Source: Vreelandella nigrificans (GTDB lineage: Bacteria > Pseudomonadota > Gammaproteobacteria > Pseudomonadales > Halomonadaceae). From it: DNA of 64,000 bases. The notes beneath the pieces are model-generated. The model saw only the letters and a list, made by a program, of their open reading frames with translations, was not told the DNA's origin and did no database searches. The translations under genes and the position numbers were made by a program. Positions 44,797-54,326 of this stretch are shown here, piece after piece. Numbering within the stretch: the first letter of the stretch is position 1; every line of letters starts with the position of its first letter. The stretch covers positions 1 through 64,000 of the forward strand of contig NZ_NWUX01000010.1 in NCBI RefSeq assembly GCF_002374315.1, in the 5' to 3' direction.

Positions 44797-46575
44797 TTAT
44801 TTTTTAGCAGGCGATTCAGAGTTCTCTTCTGAGCCATTTTTAGGGCTATTTTCAGGGATTTCTTCAGAACTATTCGCGGGGGACGAGCGCTTGCTTTGGA
44901 CCTCTCCACGGGCAATATCTTCATGGCTGATAACAACGACATCTCTGGGCCACCAATCCGGGTGATTATCGCGGATAAAGGCCATCAGTTTCTCACGCAC
45001 GTTCATTTCTGCGGTCCAACCCGATAATGGGTCAGAGGCCATTAAATAACAGGCAATCGTTTGGGCCGTGCCGTTTTGTCCAGTGACATAACATAGGAGC
45101 TTATGGTGTTCGACGATGCTCTCTTCTTCTTTAGCGTACTCCAGGAATTTTTCGCGTAGCAGTTGAATATCAGCACTAAGGTGGAGTGTGAGCTCTAAGC
45201 AGCGGTACATTTTGGCGCTTTTGACTGACAAGTTCTCAAAAGGCTTGGAAACAAAGTAGGTCACCGGCACAATCAACCGCCGCTCATCCCATACCCTTAA
45301 GCGAATAAAGGTATAGAAGATACCTTCTACATAACACCACTGCCCCTCAAACATGACCAAGTCGCCAATGCGAATAGGCTTTGCGAAAGATAATTGAAAC
45401 GAAGAGAGAATATTGCCAAGCACTGCCTGACCAGCAATACCCACCAACACCGCCAATACACTGGCCGAGGCAAGAATGGATAATCCTAACGACTCAAAGA
45501 GCTGGATTTGTCCCAGTACATAAACTGATACTGCAATAACCGTAACAAGGATAATGATCCGACGCAGCGCATAAAGCGATGTCAGTAGCCTGCGCTGGTC
45601 TTTGGGCTTAGTGTCATCAATTGCACCCACAAGCCGTCGCGTTAAACGCAGCATGATGGTATCCACTAAACGGAGTGCGATGGTGCCAGCCCCCCACGCA
45701 AGAACAGCGATCAGCAATACCCGGAACGTGGTAGTAGCCACCGCAGAGAAGGACACCACGTAATCCAATAGCATCTGAGTAATCAGCGAGATAACGATCA
45801 GCGCCATGGGTACTTTAATACGGGCAGCGAAAATACTCTGCGCCCCGGAAGGCAGTAGTCTGGCCGTTAACCCGACAAAACCATACACCCCCCACCCCAC
45901 TAAACCGATAAACAATAGAAAAGCGGGGATAGCTATCCACTCCCACACCATCAGTATCCCAAACGATGACTTGAAGCGGTCAGGAATATACTCTTCCAGC
46001 AATGAGGGGCCATACTCTTCATACAGCACAGGAATAGATGAAACGCTCTCTGGCATAATCAGCCAGACAGGATCTTCGCCCTCCACTTGATAGCGGCCAA
46101 GGCGAATATCATAGGCTTCACCGCCAGCCTGAAGAGAGGTAATTTCAATATCTCGACGCGGCACTCCCGCCAGCGGATTCTGGCCAGTGGTATCCTCAAT
46201 CGCAGCATCCTGGCGACCCGAAAGGTTGGAAACATTCAGCCACTCACCACGCTTAAAGATCTCGGCCAGTTGCCTGGCAAGCTCACTACCCTGTTCGGCC
46301 TGCTCATCAAGAGATAAATCAGAAAGGTTAAGCAGGTGAGCCGCCGCGGCATAGTCCTCCTCTTCGGTAAGCTCGACAAAACTGCGCACCGATTCCCGTG
46401 GCGTTCTACGCTTCACTTCATCAGGGATCTCACCCAGTCCAGCGTTCAGCGTATCGACACTGAACCACTGGCTATCCTCGCTCTCTCCTCCTTGAACTTG
46501 TGCCGTGCAGATGCTGGAAAAGGTAACTATTAAAACCAGCGCCAACCACACAGGCCACGAGCTATTTTTTTGCAT
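44797..46575 (-). CDS. MscS-family mechanosensitive channel with periplasmic N-domain
   Basis: 592 residues. Signal peptide (LALVLIVTFSSICTAQ), a ~170-residue periplasmic domain, then five or so membrane helices and the MscS pore helix AVLVGIAGQAVLGNILSSF (about 385-403). The beta domain PIRIGDLVMFEGQWCYVEGI and a charged C-terminal tail (SSPANSSEEIPENSPKNGSE) follow. It releases solutes on hypo-osmotic shock. The ATG at 46575 is chosen (AAGG just upstream, signal peptide at once). Confidence 0.88.
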   Translation of the reverse strand: MQKNSSWPVWLALVLIVTFSSICTAQVQGGESEDSQWFSVDTLNAGLGEIPDEVKRRTPRESVRSFVELTEEEDYAAAAHLLNLSDLSLDEQAEQGSELARQLAEIFKRGEWLNVSNLSGRQDAAIEDTTGQNPLAGVPRRDIEITSLQAGGEAYDIRLGRYQVEGEDPVWLIMPESVSSIPVLYEEYGPSLLEEYIPDRFKSSFGILMVWEWIAIPAFLLFIGLVGWGVYGFVGLTARLLPSGAQSIFAARIKVPMALIVISLITQMLLDYVVSFSAVATTTFRVLLIAVLAWGAGTIALRLVDTIMLRLTRRLVGAIDDTKPKDQRRLLTSLYALRRIIILVTVIAVSVYVLGQIQLFESLGLSILASASVLAVLVGIAGQAVLGNILSSFQLSFAKPIRIGDLVMFEGQWCYVEGIFYTFIRLRVWDERRLIVPVTYFVSKPFENLSVKSAKMYRCLELTLHLSADIQLLREKFLEYAKEEESIVEHHKLLCYVTGQNGTAQTIACYLMASDPLSGWTAEMNVREKLMAFIRDNHPDWWPRDVVVISHEDIARGEVQSKRSSPANSSEEIPENSPKNGSEENSESPAKK

Positions 46576-46826
46576 ACCAACCTTAATCGGAAAAAGTGTG
46601 CCAATGAATCCATCACCAACCAACGAACAAAGCCGCTAGCACTGTGCAAAGCTAGGCACAGCACATCCATGTCAGTGGTAGAACAAAGTACAGACTACGT
46701 TCTTCAATCAAGCAAGAACCTAGCGTTCCAGCAGTGCAACGCTGAGTCTCAACTGCACTGTCTATTCCCTTCTTCCTCTAAGGCGTACTCTCCTTACATA
46801 ACGTCTTCCTCTTCAAGGAGAAAAAG

Positions 46827-47714
46827 ATGAAAAGGTTAGTATCTGTTACCAGCGCACCACGTCCCCACTGGGTTGGCGATGGCTTTCCGGCCCGCTCGCT
46901 ATTCTCTTATGGCCCGCGCTCTGAACCGTTAAGCCCCTTTCTGCTGTTGGACTATGCAGGCCCAGCAGACTTTACCCCGACGACACGCCCACGGGGTGTT
47001 GGCCAGCACCCGCACCGGGGGTTTGAAACCGTCACGATTGTCTATCAAGGGGAAGTGGCGCACCGGGACTCAACTGGTAAAGGTGGCGTAATTGGCCCAG
47101 GTGATGTGCAGTGGATGACAGCAGGCGCGGGCATTTTGCATGAAGAGTTTCACTCACCGGCGTTTACACAAACCGGTGGCACCCTCGAAATGGTTCAGCT
47201 GTGGGTAAACTTACCAGCAAAAGACAAAATGGCCAAACCAGGCTATCAGGCGATTTTTAATGCGCAGATCCCTGCTGTGGAGCTGCCTGAGCAAGCTGGT
47301 AGCGTGCGCGTTATTGCTGGTGACTATATCGATAACAGCCTAGATGACGATAACTACAAGGGGCCTGCGCACACATTTTCCCCAATGAATGTATGGGATG
47401 TGCAGCTAAAAGGCGGCAAGACAACCATGCTAACGCAGCCGGAGGGTTGGACAACTCTAGTGGTTGTACTGAAAGGCACGGTGCAAATCAATGGCGAAGA
47501 GGTATTGCGCGAAGCGCAAGTGGCCGAACTGACAAGGGATGGAGAGACATTGACACTTGAAGCCAATAACGACGCAACCCTTCTGCTGCTGAGCGGCGAA
47601 CCGCTCAATGAGCCAGTGGTAGGTCATGGTCCGTTTGTTATGAATAGCGAACGTGAAATCATTGAGGCGATAGAGGACTTTAACAGTGGCCGCTTTGGCC
47701 AAATGCCCAGTTGA
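46827..47714 (+). CDS. Pirin family protein
   Basis: 295 residues, two cupin halves. The metal-binding histidines appear in GVGQHPHRGFETVTIVYQG (two His, near 52-70) and in GILHEEFHS (near 109-117). The length is typical. Some pirins have quercetinase activity; others are redox regulators. AAGGAG lies 6 nt before the ATG. A second pirin gene converges on it. Confidence 0.9.
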   Translation: MKRLVSVTSAPRPHWVGDGFPARSLFSYGPRSEPLSPFLLLDYAGPADFTPTTRPRGVGQHPHRGFETVTIVYQGEVAHRDSTGKGGVIGPGDVQWMTAGAGILHEEFHSPAFTQTGGTLEMVQLWVNLPAKDKMAKPGYQAIFNAQIPAVELPEQAGSVRVIAGDYIDNSLDDDNYKGPAHTFSPMNVWDVQLKGGKTTMLTQPEGWTTLVVVLKGTVQINGEEVLREAQVAELTRDGETLTLEANNDATLLLLSGEPLNEPVVGHGPFVMNSEREIIEAIEDFNSGRFGQMPS

Positions 47715-47732
47715 TATCATCATGTTCGTTAC

Positions 47733-47756
47733 GCTGGCTGCCATCAGGCAGCCAGC
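47733..47756 (+). terminator. Hairpin after the first pirin gene
   Basis: GCTGGCTGCC-atca-GGCAGCCAGC: a perfect 10-bp stem, followed by CTGCCTTGTCTTG, T-rich but not a T-run. Probable terminator between convergent genes. Confidence 0.6.
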
Positions 47757-47760
47757 CCTG

Positions 47761-47820
47761 CCTTGTCTTGTCTTGTCTTGTCTTATTTACTCTTATTTAC
47801 CGGGCTCCCCTTATTTACCA
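47761..47820. repeat. CTTGT pentamers and repeated stop region of the second pirin gene
   Basis: On the plus strand (C)CTTGT repeats four times (47761-47780), then TCTTATTTAC occurs twice and a third TTATTTACC at 47811. On the minus strand the last is the GGTAAATAA end of the pirin gene (TAA 47811-47813), repeated twice more downstream. Confidence 0.75.
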
Positions 47821-48758
47821 GGTTGCCCTGGGAAGGGAATAAACTCGGCATCGTCCCCTGGCGGAAGCCTAAAGCGGCCATGCTCGAAATCACCTTCGAT
47901 CCAGTCCTGTTTGGCTGCGGCTAGCTTTTCCCGTGATGAAGCGACGAAGTTCCATGAGATATAGCGAGGCCCGTTTAGTGTTTCGCCACCAAGCAACATT
48001 AGCTGCGCACCATTCTCACCGGCGACAACAGTGATAGGGTCTCCAGGGCGAAATACCATCATTCGTCCAGATTCAAACGTTTCCCCTGCGACACTAATGC
48101 TTCCCGATGCCACATAGAGGCCACGATCTTCGTGTCCATCTGGTAACGGAAGTTTGGCCCCTGCCATTAATACTGCATCAGCATAAAACATCTCTGAGAA
48201 CGTTTTCACTGGCGACCGCTCGCCCCAAGCCGTCCCCAGGATCAAGCGCACTTCCTTGCCTTCGCCTTTAAGTATCGGCAGCGCTTCTTTACCATGGTGT
48301 TCAAAACTAGCAGGCTTATCTTCATGAGCCTCAGGCAGTGCCACCCACGTCTGAATGCCAAACAGCGAGTGTTTGTTCTGACGCGTGGTTGGGGTGGTTC
48401 GCTCTGAGTGAGTCACACCGTTACCAGCCACCATCCAGTTAACAGCCCCTGGATAAATCATCTGATTAGTCCCAAGGCTATCGCGATGCTGAAACTCCCC
48501 CTGGTACAGGTAAGTGACCGTGGCTAGCCCAATATGAGGGTGAGGGCGAACATCAATACCGTCTTCTCTTAGAAACTCAGCAGGCCCCATCTGATCGAAA
48601 AAGATGAACGGCCCTACCATCTGCCGTTTAGGGGCAGGCAGCGCACGGCGCACTTCAAAACCGCCTAGATCTCGCGCACGCGGAATAATCAGCGTTTCGA
48701 TATCGTGCAAATTACCTGCGGAAGGACATTTAGGCTCAATATCAGGCATCCAGCTCAT
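47811..48758 (-). CDS. Pirin family protein
   Basis: 315 residues. Cupin motifs DVRPHPHIGLATVTYLYQGEFQHRDS (two pieces, His ligands near 92-94 and 112) and NGVTHSERTT (near 139-148) mark it as a pirin. It has an N-terminal extension of about 25 residues relative to its convergent paralogue. It lies 46 bp downstream of the GNAT gene on the same strand, so co-transcription is likely. GGAGAAG precedes the ATG. Confidence 0.9.
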   Translation of the reverse strand: MSWMPDIEPKCPSAGNLHDIETLIIPRARDLGGFEVRRALPAPKRQMVGPFIFFDQMGPAEFLREDGIDVRPHPHIGLATVTYLYQGEFQHRDSLGTNQMIYPGAVNWMVAGNGVTHSERTTPTTRQNKHSLFGIQTWVALPEAHEDKPASFEHHGKEALPILKGEGKEVRLILGTAWGERSPVKTFSEMFYADAVLMAGAKLPLPDGHEDRGLYVASGSISVAGETFESGRMMVFRPGDPITVVAGENGAQLMLLGGETLNGPRYISWNFVASSREKLAAAKQDWIEGDFEHGRFRLPPGDDAEFIPFPGQPGK

Positions 48759-48803
48759 AGAGACTTCTCCAGAAGTGAGAGGCAGGAAAGCATGTAACGT
48801 TCG

Positions 48804-49106
48804 TTAAGCGAGCACATCACGCCACTCTGGGTGGCGTGCAAACTGCGCCTTCGCAAATGGACATAACGGCATGACTTTCTTACCCGAGGAGCGTGCATCA
48901 CCCACCGCTTGAGCAACCAGCGCAACACCAACTTTTTGCCCACGCATGGCATCAGGCACAGCGGTACTATCAATGATAATCATCGAGTCACCCGCTTTTG
49001 AATAAGTCATTTCCGCTTCGGCCCCATTGAGCTCGACAACATAGCGCCCCTTGGTATCGCTGGTTTCATGTTCAATGGTAAAGGGGCTTGCAGGTGTATC
49101 AGACAT
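48804..49106 (-). CDS. Small GNAT N-acetyltransferase (YjdJ-like)
   Basis: 100 residues. AEMTYSKAGDSMIIIDSTAVPDAMRGQKVG (two pieces) and the acetyl-CoA loop RGQKVGVALV, followed by CPFAKAQFARHPEW, match the small YjdJ/NATD1 type. This type also ends in CPF...H. The ATG at 49106 has AAGGAG correctly spaced. The acceptor is unknown. Confidence 0.87.
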   Translation of the reverse strand: MSDTPASPFTIEHETSDTKGRYVVELNGAEAEMTYSKAGDSMIIIDSTAVPDAMRGQKVGVALVAQAVGDARSSGKKVMPLCPFAKAQFARHPEWRDVLA

Positions 49107-49170
49107 CGCCTTCTCCTTCTTGTATTGCACATTACCCAGCCAAGGGCCTATTGCTATAACTTAATAGATA

Positions 49171-49752
49171 TCAGCGAAACATCCATGAGGCGACTAGGCG
49201 TACCACACGAGGCATCACCACATAGACCACCAACCCGACCACGCTGGCCGCGACAATACCGTGGCGAATACCCCACGTATTCAGCCAGGGAAGTAGCGCA
49301 AAAATCGGCCCCCAAAGAAGCGGAACCACCATGGTGAGAGGCCAGATAACCGAGGTTGTTACGAGCCATTGCTTCCAGCGCACAGGCTGTTTGTTAACGG
49401 GTGCATTGGGTGGCGAGAACCAGTAATCGATACCGCTTTGAACCTGGATGACTTCCGCTTCCCGAAAGGCGGGTAAGGCATCATTGATCAACGCTTTTCG
49501 CTCGGCAGACTCAAGCCATCTTCCAGCATCGGCATGGGAAGAAAACCTAAGGGCGATCTCATAGTCATTGTGCCCCTCAGCGGGACGAAGAATATGCACG
49601 CCAAGATGACCAGGATACTGGCCCGCCACATGAATAATTCTTTTTAACCATACTTCATACTCAGCCCGGGCATCGGGTTTCACGCGATGACATATCTTCA
49701 GTGTTATCGCACCTGACTCATCGGGTCGCTCTGCAATATGTTCAGGGCTCAT
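49171..49752 (-). CDS. ABM-domain membrane protein
   Basis: 193 residues. An antibiotic-biosynthesis-monooxygenase-like ferredoxin fold (about 15-105; GHLGVHILRP, ALRFSSHADAGRWLES) is followed by two transmembrane helices (about 128-150 and 160-180). This layout is common in proteobacterial proteins of unknown role. It is on the same strand as the YcaC-like gene upstream and the GNAT gene downstream. Confidence 0.8.
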   Translation of the reverse strand: MSPEHIAERPDESGAITLKICHRVKPDARAEYEVWLKRIIHVAGQYPGHLGVHILRPAEGHNDYEIALRFSSHADAGRWLESAERKALINDALPAFREAEVIQVQSGIDYWFSPPNAPVNKQPVRWKQWLVTTSVIWPLTMVVPLLWGPIFALLPWLNTWGIRHGIVAASVVGLVVYVVMPRVVRLVASWMFR

Positions 49753-49842
49753 TGTGATATTCCATAACCAATGGACAACTGGTTAATGCCATCCTTGAAA
49801 GCAGTGACCAGGAGCTTACCTGCCCCCGGTCATGGACATGGT

Positions 49843-50478
49843 TTACTTCTTCGCAGAGGCTTGTGTCAGAGTACTGTAGCTATTCATTAAGTTGCGATAG
49901 TCGGGGATATGATTAGAGAAGAGCGCCCCTAAGCCTTCGATATCATTTCGCCAGTCACGATGAAGTTCGCAGGCAGCACCAAACCAGGTCATTAACTGGG
50001 CACCTGCACCGGACATACGGTCCCAAGCAGAATCACGTGTAAGCTCATTAAAGGTACCCGATGCATCGGTGATGACAAACACATCGAACTCTTCTTCAAG
50101 TGCGGAAAGCGCTGGGAAAGCAACGCACACTTCTGTTACCACTCCCGCAATGATCAGCTGTTTCTTGCCAGTCGCCTTAACCGCTTTTACAAAATCTTCG
50201 TTATCCCAGGCATTAATTTGTCCGGGGCGTGCGATATAAGGCGCATCTGGGAACATCTCTTTCAATTCGGGCACTAGCGGCCCGTTAGGTCCATCTTCAA
50301 AGCTCGTCGTTAGAATGGTTGGTAGGCCAAAATAGTTAGCTAGATCGGCTAGCGCTAAAACATTATTTTTAAAGCGGTCAGGGTCAATATCGCGAACCAA
50401 GGACAACAACCCGGTTTGATGATCTACTAAAAGAACAGCGGCATTATCTTTATCGAGACGAACATAGGGCTTAGCCAT
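49843..50478 (-). CDS. Isochorismatase-family hydrolase (YcaC-like)
   Basis: 211 residues. The catalytic Asp is in LLVDHQTGLLSLV (near 18), a Lys follows in the AVKATGKKQLIIAGV segment, and the nucleophile Cys is in VVTEVCVAFPALSA (near 118). The YcaC group has no firmly known substrate. AAGGAG precedes the ATG. It is divergent from a LysR regulator gene, a common pairing for this family, and is presumably induced by it. Confidence 0.9.
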   Translation of the reverse strand: MAKPYVRLDKDNAAVLLVDHQTGLLSLVRDIDPDRFKNNVLALADLANYFGLPTILTTSFEDGPNGPLVPELKEMFPDAPYIARPGQINAWDNEDFVKAVKATGKKQLIIAGVVTEVCVAFPALSALEEEFDVFVITDASGTFNELTRDSAWDRMSGAGAQLMTWFGAACELHRDWRNDIEGLGALFSNHIPDYRNLMNSYSTLTQASAKK

Positions 50479-50627
50479 GACGTACTCCTTTTATCTATTC
50501 GGCTGGGTGAGCTTTTGGAAAATGAAGTTCCAACATGCGTTTCCACATGCCTCATAGAGTGTAGTATCTCGACTCCTTGATGATTAGATTCAAAATTAAG
50601 ACACAGCGTTGCATAGGGAGAACACTC

Positions 50628-51539
50628 ATGGCAGCCCCTAATCTGAATGACCTTTATTATTTTGTGAAGGTAGTCGACCACGGCGGTTTTTCCCCGGCAG
50701 GCCGTGCTTTAGGTATTGCCAAATCGAAGTTAAGCAGACGGGTTGGCGAGCTAGAAAATCAGCTTAACGTGCGGCTAATGCACCGCTCGACCCGCCACCT
50801 AACGCTCACTGACATTGGCCAACGCTACTACCAGCACTGCAAAGCAATGCTGGTGGAAGCTGAAGCAGCCCAGCAGTTTATTGAAGAAACCAAACAAGTC
50901 CCCTGTGGCACCATTCGTATCAGTTGCCCCACTGGGTTGCTGAGCTTTCACGTAAGCGCGATGCTGGCGGATTTTATGGTGCTCTACCCTGATATACAGG
51001 TGCATTTGGAAGGCACTAACCGCCGCATTGACCCATTTGTTGAAGGCATTGATATTGCGCTGCGTGCCCGCCCCCTTCCTTTGGAAGATAGCGAACTTGT
51101 CCTGAAAGTGCTATCGGATCGCGGACAGTGCTTAGTTGCCAGCCCAGCACTGATCAATCAGTACGGCATGCCATCAGAGCCACACGCCCTTTCCGAGCTG
51201 CCTAGCCTGAGCCGAGCAAGGCCTGAAGAAACCCATGTGTGGCATCTACAACGTGGCACTGAAGAACAAAAAATTGAGCATTCACCACGGTTTATAACCA
51301 CCGATATGACCGCACTCTATCGCGCAGCATTAGCAGGCGTTGGCATCGTTCAATTACCAAGCTTAATGTTGGGGGATGCACTAACGTCAAAAACCCTTAT
51401 TTCGGTATTACCCGAATGGCAGCCCAGGCGGGAAGTCATTCATGCCGTTTATCCTTCCCGTCGAGGTTTACTACCTTCTGTCAGAGCACTGCTAGACTTT
51501 CTTGCCGAGCGCTATGCAGCGATTGGGATTGAACACTAA
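50628..51539 (+). CDS. LysR-family transcriptional regulator
   Basis: 303 residues. The N-terminal helix-turn-helix GGFSPAGRALGIAKSKLSRRV (two pieces, about 17-40) is followed by a substrate-binding domain from about 90. The start at 50628 has GGGAG correctly spaced; a start at 50577 is not needed. It is divergent from the YcaC-like hydrolase gene. The SKSKLSRRVGELENQL style places it in the CrgA-like branch. Confidence 0.9.
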   Translation: MAAPNLNDLYYFVKVVDHGGFSPAGRALGIAKSKLSRRVGELENQLNVRLMHRSTRHLTLTDIGQRYYQHCKAMLVEAEAAQQFIEETKQVPCGTIRISCPTGLLSFHVSAMLADFMVLYPDIQVHLEGTNRRIDPFVEGIDIALRARPLPLEDSELVLKVLSDRGQCLVASPALINQYGMPSEPHALSELPSLSRARPEETHVWHLQRGTEEQKIEHSPRFITTDMTALYRAALAGVGIVQLPSLMLGDALTSKTLISVLPEWQPRREVIHAVYPSRRGLLPSVRALLDFLAERYAAIGIEH

Positions 51540-51547
51540 TACACCCA

Positions 51548-52087
51548 TCACCGTTCCATCTCACCCAGTGCATTGAGTTCCTCGTCATATAGCGCGGCCA
51601 GCAACAGTTCGCCGTGGCGATTTAGCCGAAATTGACCATAGTGGGCAGGCTCAAAACGTTCGCCGTGGCCCTCCTGGAAGAAAAATGCATCGGTGGCGAA
51701 GCGTACCTGACCATGGCGCAGGCGATAGCGTAAGCGGCGTTCATCATTAGCTAAAGATCGACCGTCATCCAAGCGCTGAAAATGCGCGATACGCTGTTCA
51801 TCCAAGCGAACAATCACACTGCCATCTGCTGCCTTTAGTGGCTCGTCATCCTCCGCGTGCCGGTTGAGTGCACGCTGCATACGTATACGGTCGGCCAGCG
51901 CAAAATTTAGCACCATATAGTCGCCCTGCATTAATGAGCGTGGATCAACAGGCGCAAGCGCCAGATAAATAATCTCACCTTCGGCTAAGTGGCGCTCTTT
52001 TTGCCAAATTGACCAATTGACCACCGCCAGCACCAGTAATGCGGTTGCAATGACTATCCAGCGGTTTCGCTTGGTATTATTGCTCAT
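51548..52087 (-). CDS. GDYXXLXY-family membrane-anchored protein
   Basis: 179 residues: one transmembrane helix (about 10-27), then a periplasmic domain with the name-giving GDYMVLNF (about 54-61). It overlaps the DUF4401 gene by 11 bp and is the last gene of a three-gene operon. The family is known only by its association with DUF2157/DUF4401 proteins; the function is unknown. Confidence 0.85.
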   Translation of the reverse strand: MSNNTKRNRWIVIATALLVLAVVNWSIWQKERHLAEGEIIYLALAPVDPRSLMQGDYMVLNFALADRIRMQRALNRHAEDDEPLKAADGSVIVRLDEQRIAHFQRLDDGRSLANDERRLRYRLRHGQVRFATDAFFFQEGHGERFEPAHYGQFRLNRHGELLLAALYDEELNALGEMER

Positions 52088-53165
52088 TGGAATCTCCTTT
52101 CACTGCTGGAGTGAGCGGTGTTAGCCACCGCCGCAGCGCCCAACGCAGCGCCAACAGGCCCGCACCAACCACAAACAGTAGTAGCGCCTTTACCAACAGC
52201 GTGACATCCAACCAGTAGTAATAACTGCTAATGGCGATCAGTAGCAGCAAAATACCGCATCCCATTAGCCTACGATGGCTAATAGCAAACCCAAGCAACA
52301 ACACAGTCACCCCAAGGCATAGCCCCGGCACATACACCGACACTAGAGCCAAGACAGCAACCGCTCCATAAATAGCGAGCCGCTCCCCTATGGCAGGCTG
52401 AACATACTGCTGACGAAACACTTTTTGGATAACGCACAATAGCGCTAGTGCCGCCAGCCCAGCGCTCACCCAACCAACTAGCCAAGCAGCAAACCATTCA
52501 GTGGGAGATTGATCACTAAACCACCAGGAGGAGCCGCCTGAATGAGCAAGCCCCTGTAACACTAGCAAACCCACTAGCAGGCCAGAGCACCACGCCTGGA
52601 CCAAGCTTACACGACTTAACCAGCGAAATTCATTTAGCCAAAGTAGCGTAAATATCAACAGCACCAAGCCACTGGCTACTTGCTCAAGCCCATTGTTTGC
52701 CAATGCCATATAGAGTGCCAAACTTGCCGCAAAAGTAGAGAAACTACGGTGAACTTGGCTGGGCATAATCAATGCCAATACACACTGCAAACCAAGCAAT
52801 GCCCACCATAGATAAGCGGAGCTCGCTAATATTTCTACCATTCCCCAAGCCACTAGCAACTGCCCCGCCATGCTAAACACTAGTGCCATATGTTCAAGCA
52901 CATCACTTTGTGCTGTGCGCAGCAGTGCAAACGCACCCCCTATCAAGATGCCACCAACAACAAACGAAGCCACTGGGCTTTCCGCGATAAACACCATGCC
53001 CATGGCGATGAACCCAAGCAAAAATAGCGCCGCCAGCCAGCCAAAAAACGCCTGAAGTATCCGTACAAACCAGGGTGATTCCAGCGGCACAGGAGATAGT
53101 GACTCATTGACCACAACACCTGCTTGGGCGAGCTGCTGTTTGAGCGCATCAATGGAGCGGTTCAT
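52077..53165 (-). CDS. DUF4401 multi-spanning membrane protein
   Basis: 362 residues with about ten transmembrane helices. The pattern WFVRILQAFFGWLAALFLLGF near 35-55 and the C-terminal LALRWALRRWL fit DUF4401. The start at 53165 (GAGG about 8 nt upstream) overlaps the DUF2157 stop by 4 bp, so translation is coupled. No transport or enzyme motif was seen. Confidence 0.85.
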   Translation of the reverse strand: MNRSIDALKQQLAQAGVVVNESLSPVPLESPWFVRILQAFFGWLAALFLLGFIAMGMVFIAESPVASFVVGGILIGGAFALLRTAQSDVLEHMALVFSMAGQLLVAWGMVEILASSAYLWWALLGLQCVLALIMPSQVHRSFSTFAASLALYMALANNGLEQVASGLVLLIFTLLWLNEFRWLSRVSLVQAWCSGLLVGLLVLQGLAHSGGSSWWFSDQSPTEWFAAWLVGWVSAGLAALALLCVIQKVFRQQYVQPAIGERLAIYGAVAVLALVSVYVPGLCLGVTVLLLGFAISHRRLMGCGILLLLIAISSYYYWLDVTLLVKALLLFVVGAGLLALRWALRRWLTPLTPAVKGDSNEQ

Positions 53166-54136
53166 GGTGCCACCTCGGCATTTAAGCGCTTCAACCAGGC
53201 CACTGCTAACGCCCCCATCCCAAAGACGGCGCCCGCCAACAGTAGTAAGCTTTCGGCATGCCAGCTTCCCCAAAACACATGGCGTACAAGCAGTAATGTC
53301 ACCACCGTAATTACCGAGACACAGCCGCCTGCCAACATAAATAGCTCAAGCCGCCAATGGCGGTAAACGCCATACAACGCAGCCAACCACACTGGATATG
53401 CCACCATAATTGGCGCAAACACATAGCTCTCCCCAGTCACCCACTCCATCATCAGCAGCGTCATTGGCACCCCGCCCCCTAGAGCTAGCAAACAAATAGC
53501 CCAGCGCCCTGGCCAATCTCGCTGTTGCGCCCCCCACTCCCACACCACCTGCGCAGTAATATTGATACACACAATGCCCCACAAGACAGCATCACTGGCA
53601 GTAAACATAGTGCCCAATATGCCGCCACCCCAGGTACTGGCATAAAGCCATACCGCCAAGTTTAAAAGCCCAAGCCACGCCACCCACAGTACATCAAAGC
53701 GCGCTACCCATACCCAGGGCAACACAAGCACTGCCCATAGAAAAAACAGCTGCCACGGATCTGCACCGGTTTGATACACCTGCCCAAACAGCGCCAGCAG
53801 CACCCCCACCAACAGAAACGCCGCCGTTAATGCCACTCGAACAAGCATCGTGCTAGCCCGCCCCCACAACACGATACCCACCGCCATCAATAACGCCGCT
53901 TGCACTAAACCAAAGCGAGATAAACGGCCCATCTCCGCCCAGTTATAGGCCACAAAAAACAGCACTCCGAAGGCAAGCGCCAAGCCCCCCAGCCATAGCA
54001 ATAATCGGTCAATCAACAGCGCCCAGGCACGGGGCCCTGGATGTAGCCCGACAACCTCTGTAGCCAACGCCACTTGCTCAGGGGGGATCGCGCCCCGCTC
54101 AATTAACGATACGAGGTCACGCCGCTTAGTGGTCAT
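53162..54136 (-). CDS. DUF2157 membrane protein
   Basis: 324 residues. A cytoplasmic ~40-residue N-terminal segment (LVSLIERGAIPPEQ) is followed by about nine transmembrane helices; FGVLFFVAYNWAEMGRLSRFG (two pieces) is typical of DUF2157. AAGGAG precedes the ATG. It is first of the DUF2157-DUF4401-GDYXXLXY operon, which recurs in many proteobacteria without an assigned role. Confidence 0.87.
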   Translation of the reverse strand: MTTKRRDLVSLIERGAIPPEQVALATEVVGLHPGPRAWALLIDRLLLWLGGLALAFGVLFFVAYNWAEMGRLSRFGLVQAALLMAVGIVLWGRASTMLVRVALTAAFLLVGVLLALFGQVYQTGADPWQLFFLWAVLVLPWVWVARFDVLWVAWLGLLNLAVWLYASTWGGGILGTMFTASDAVLWGIVCINITAQVVWEWGAQQRDWPGRWAICLLALGGGVPMTLLMMEWVTGESYVFAPIMVAYPVWLAALYGVYRHWRLELFMLAGGCVSVITVVTLLLVRHVFWGSWHAESLLLLAGAVFGMGALAVAWLKRLNAEVAP

Positions 54137-54326
54137 GGAAGCTCCTTTTTTGTGATGGCATTAAATTATTGTCGGTTAGCAACCGGAACTCAAAACACAG
54201 CGGTGCTGTACTTAACTCATCGCGCGATCTTTCCCGCGCCCGTGACACATTTGTGAACTTTGCGCGATACACTCTTTAACTCTTGGTGACTCTCCTGTGA
54301 TGGTGTGCAGTGAAGATAAGTTTCAA

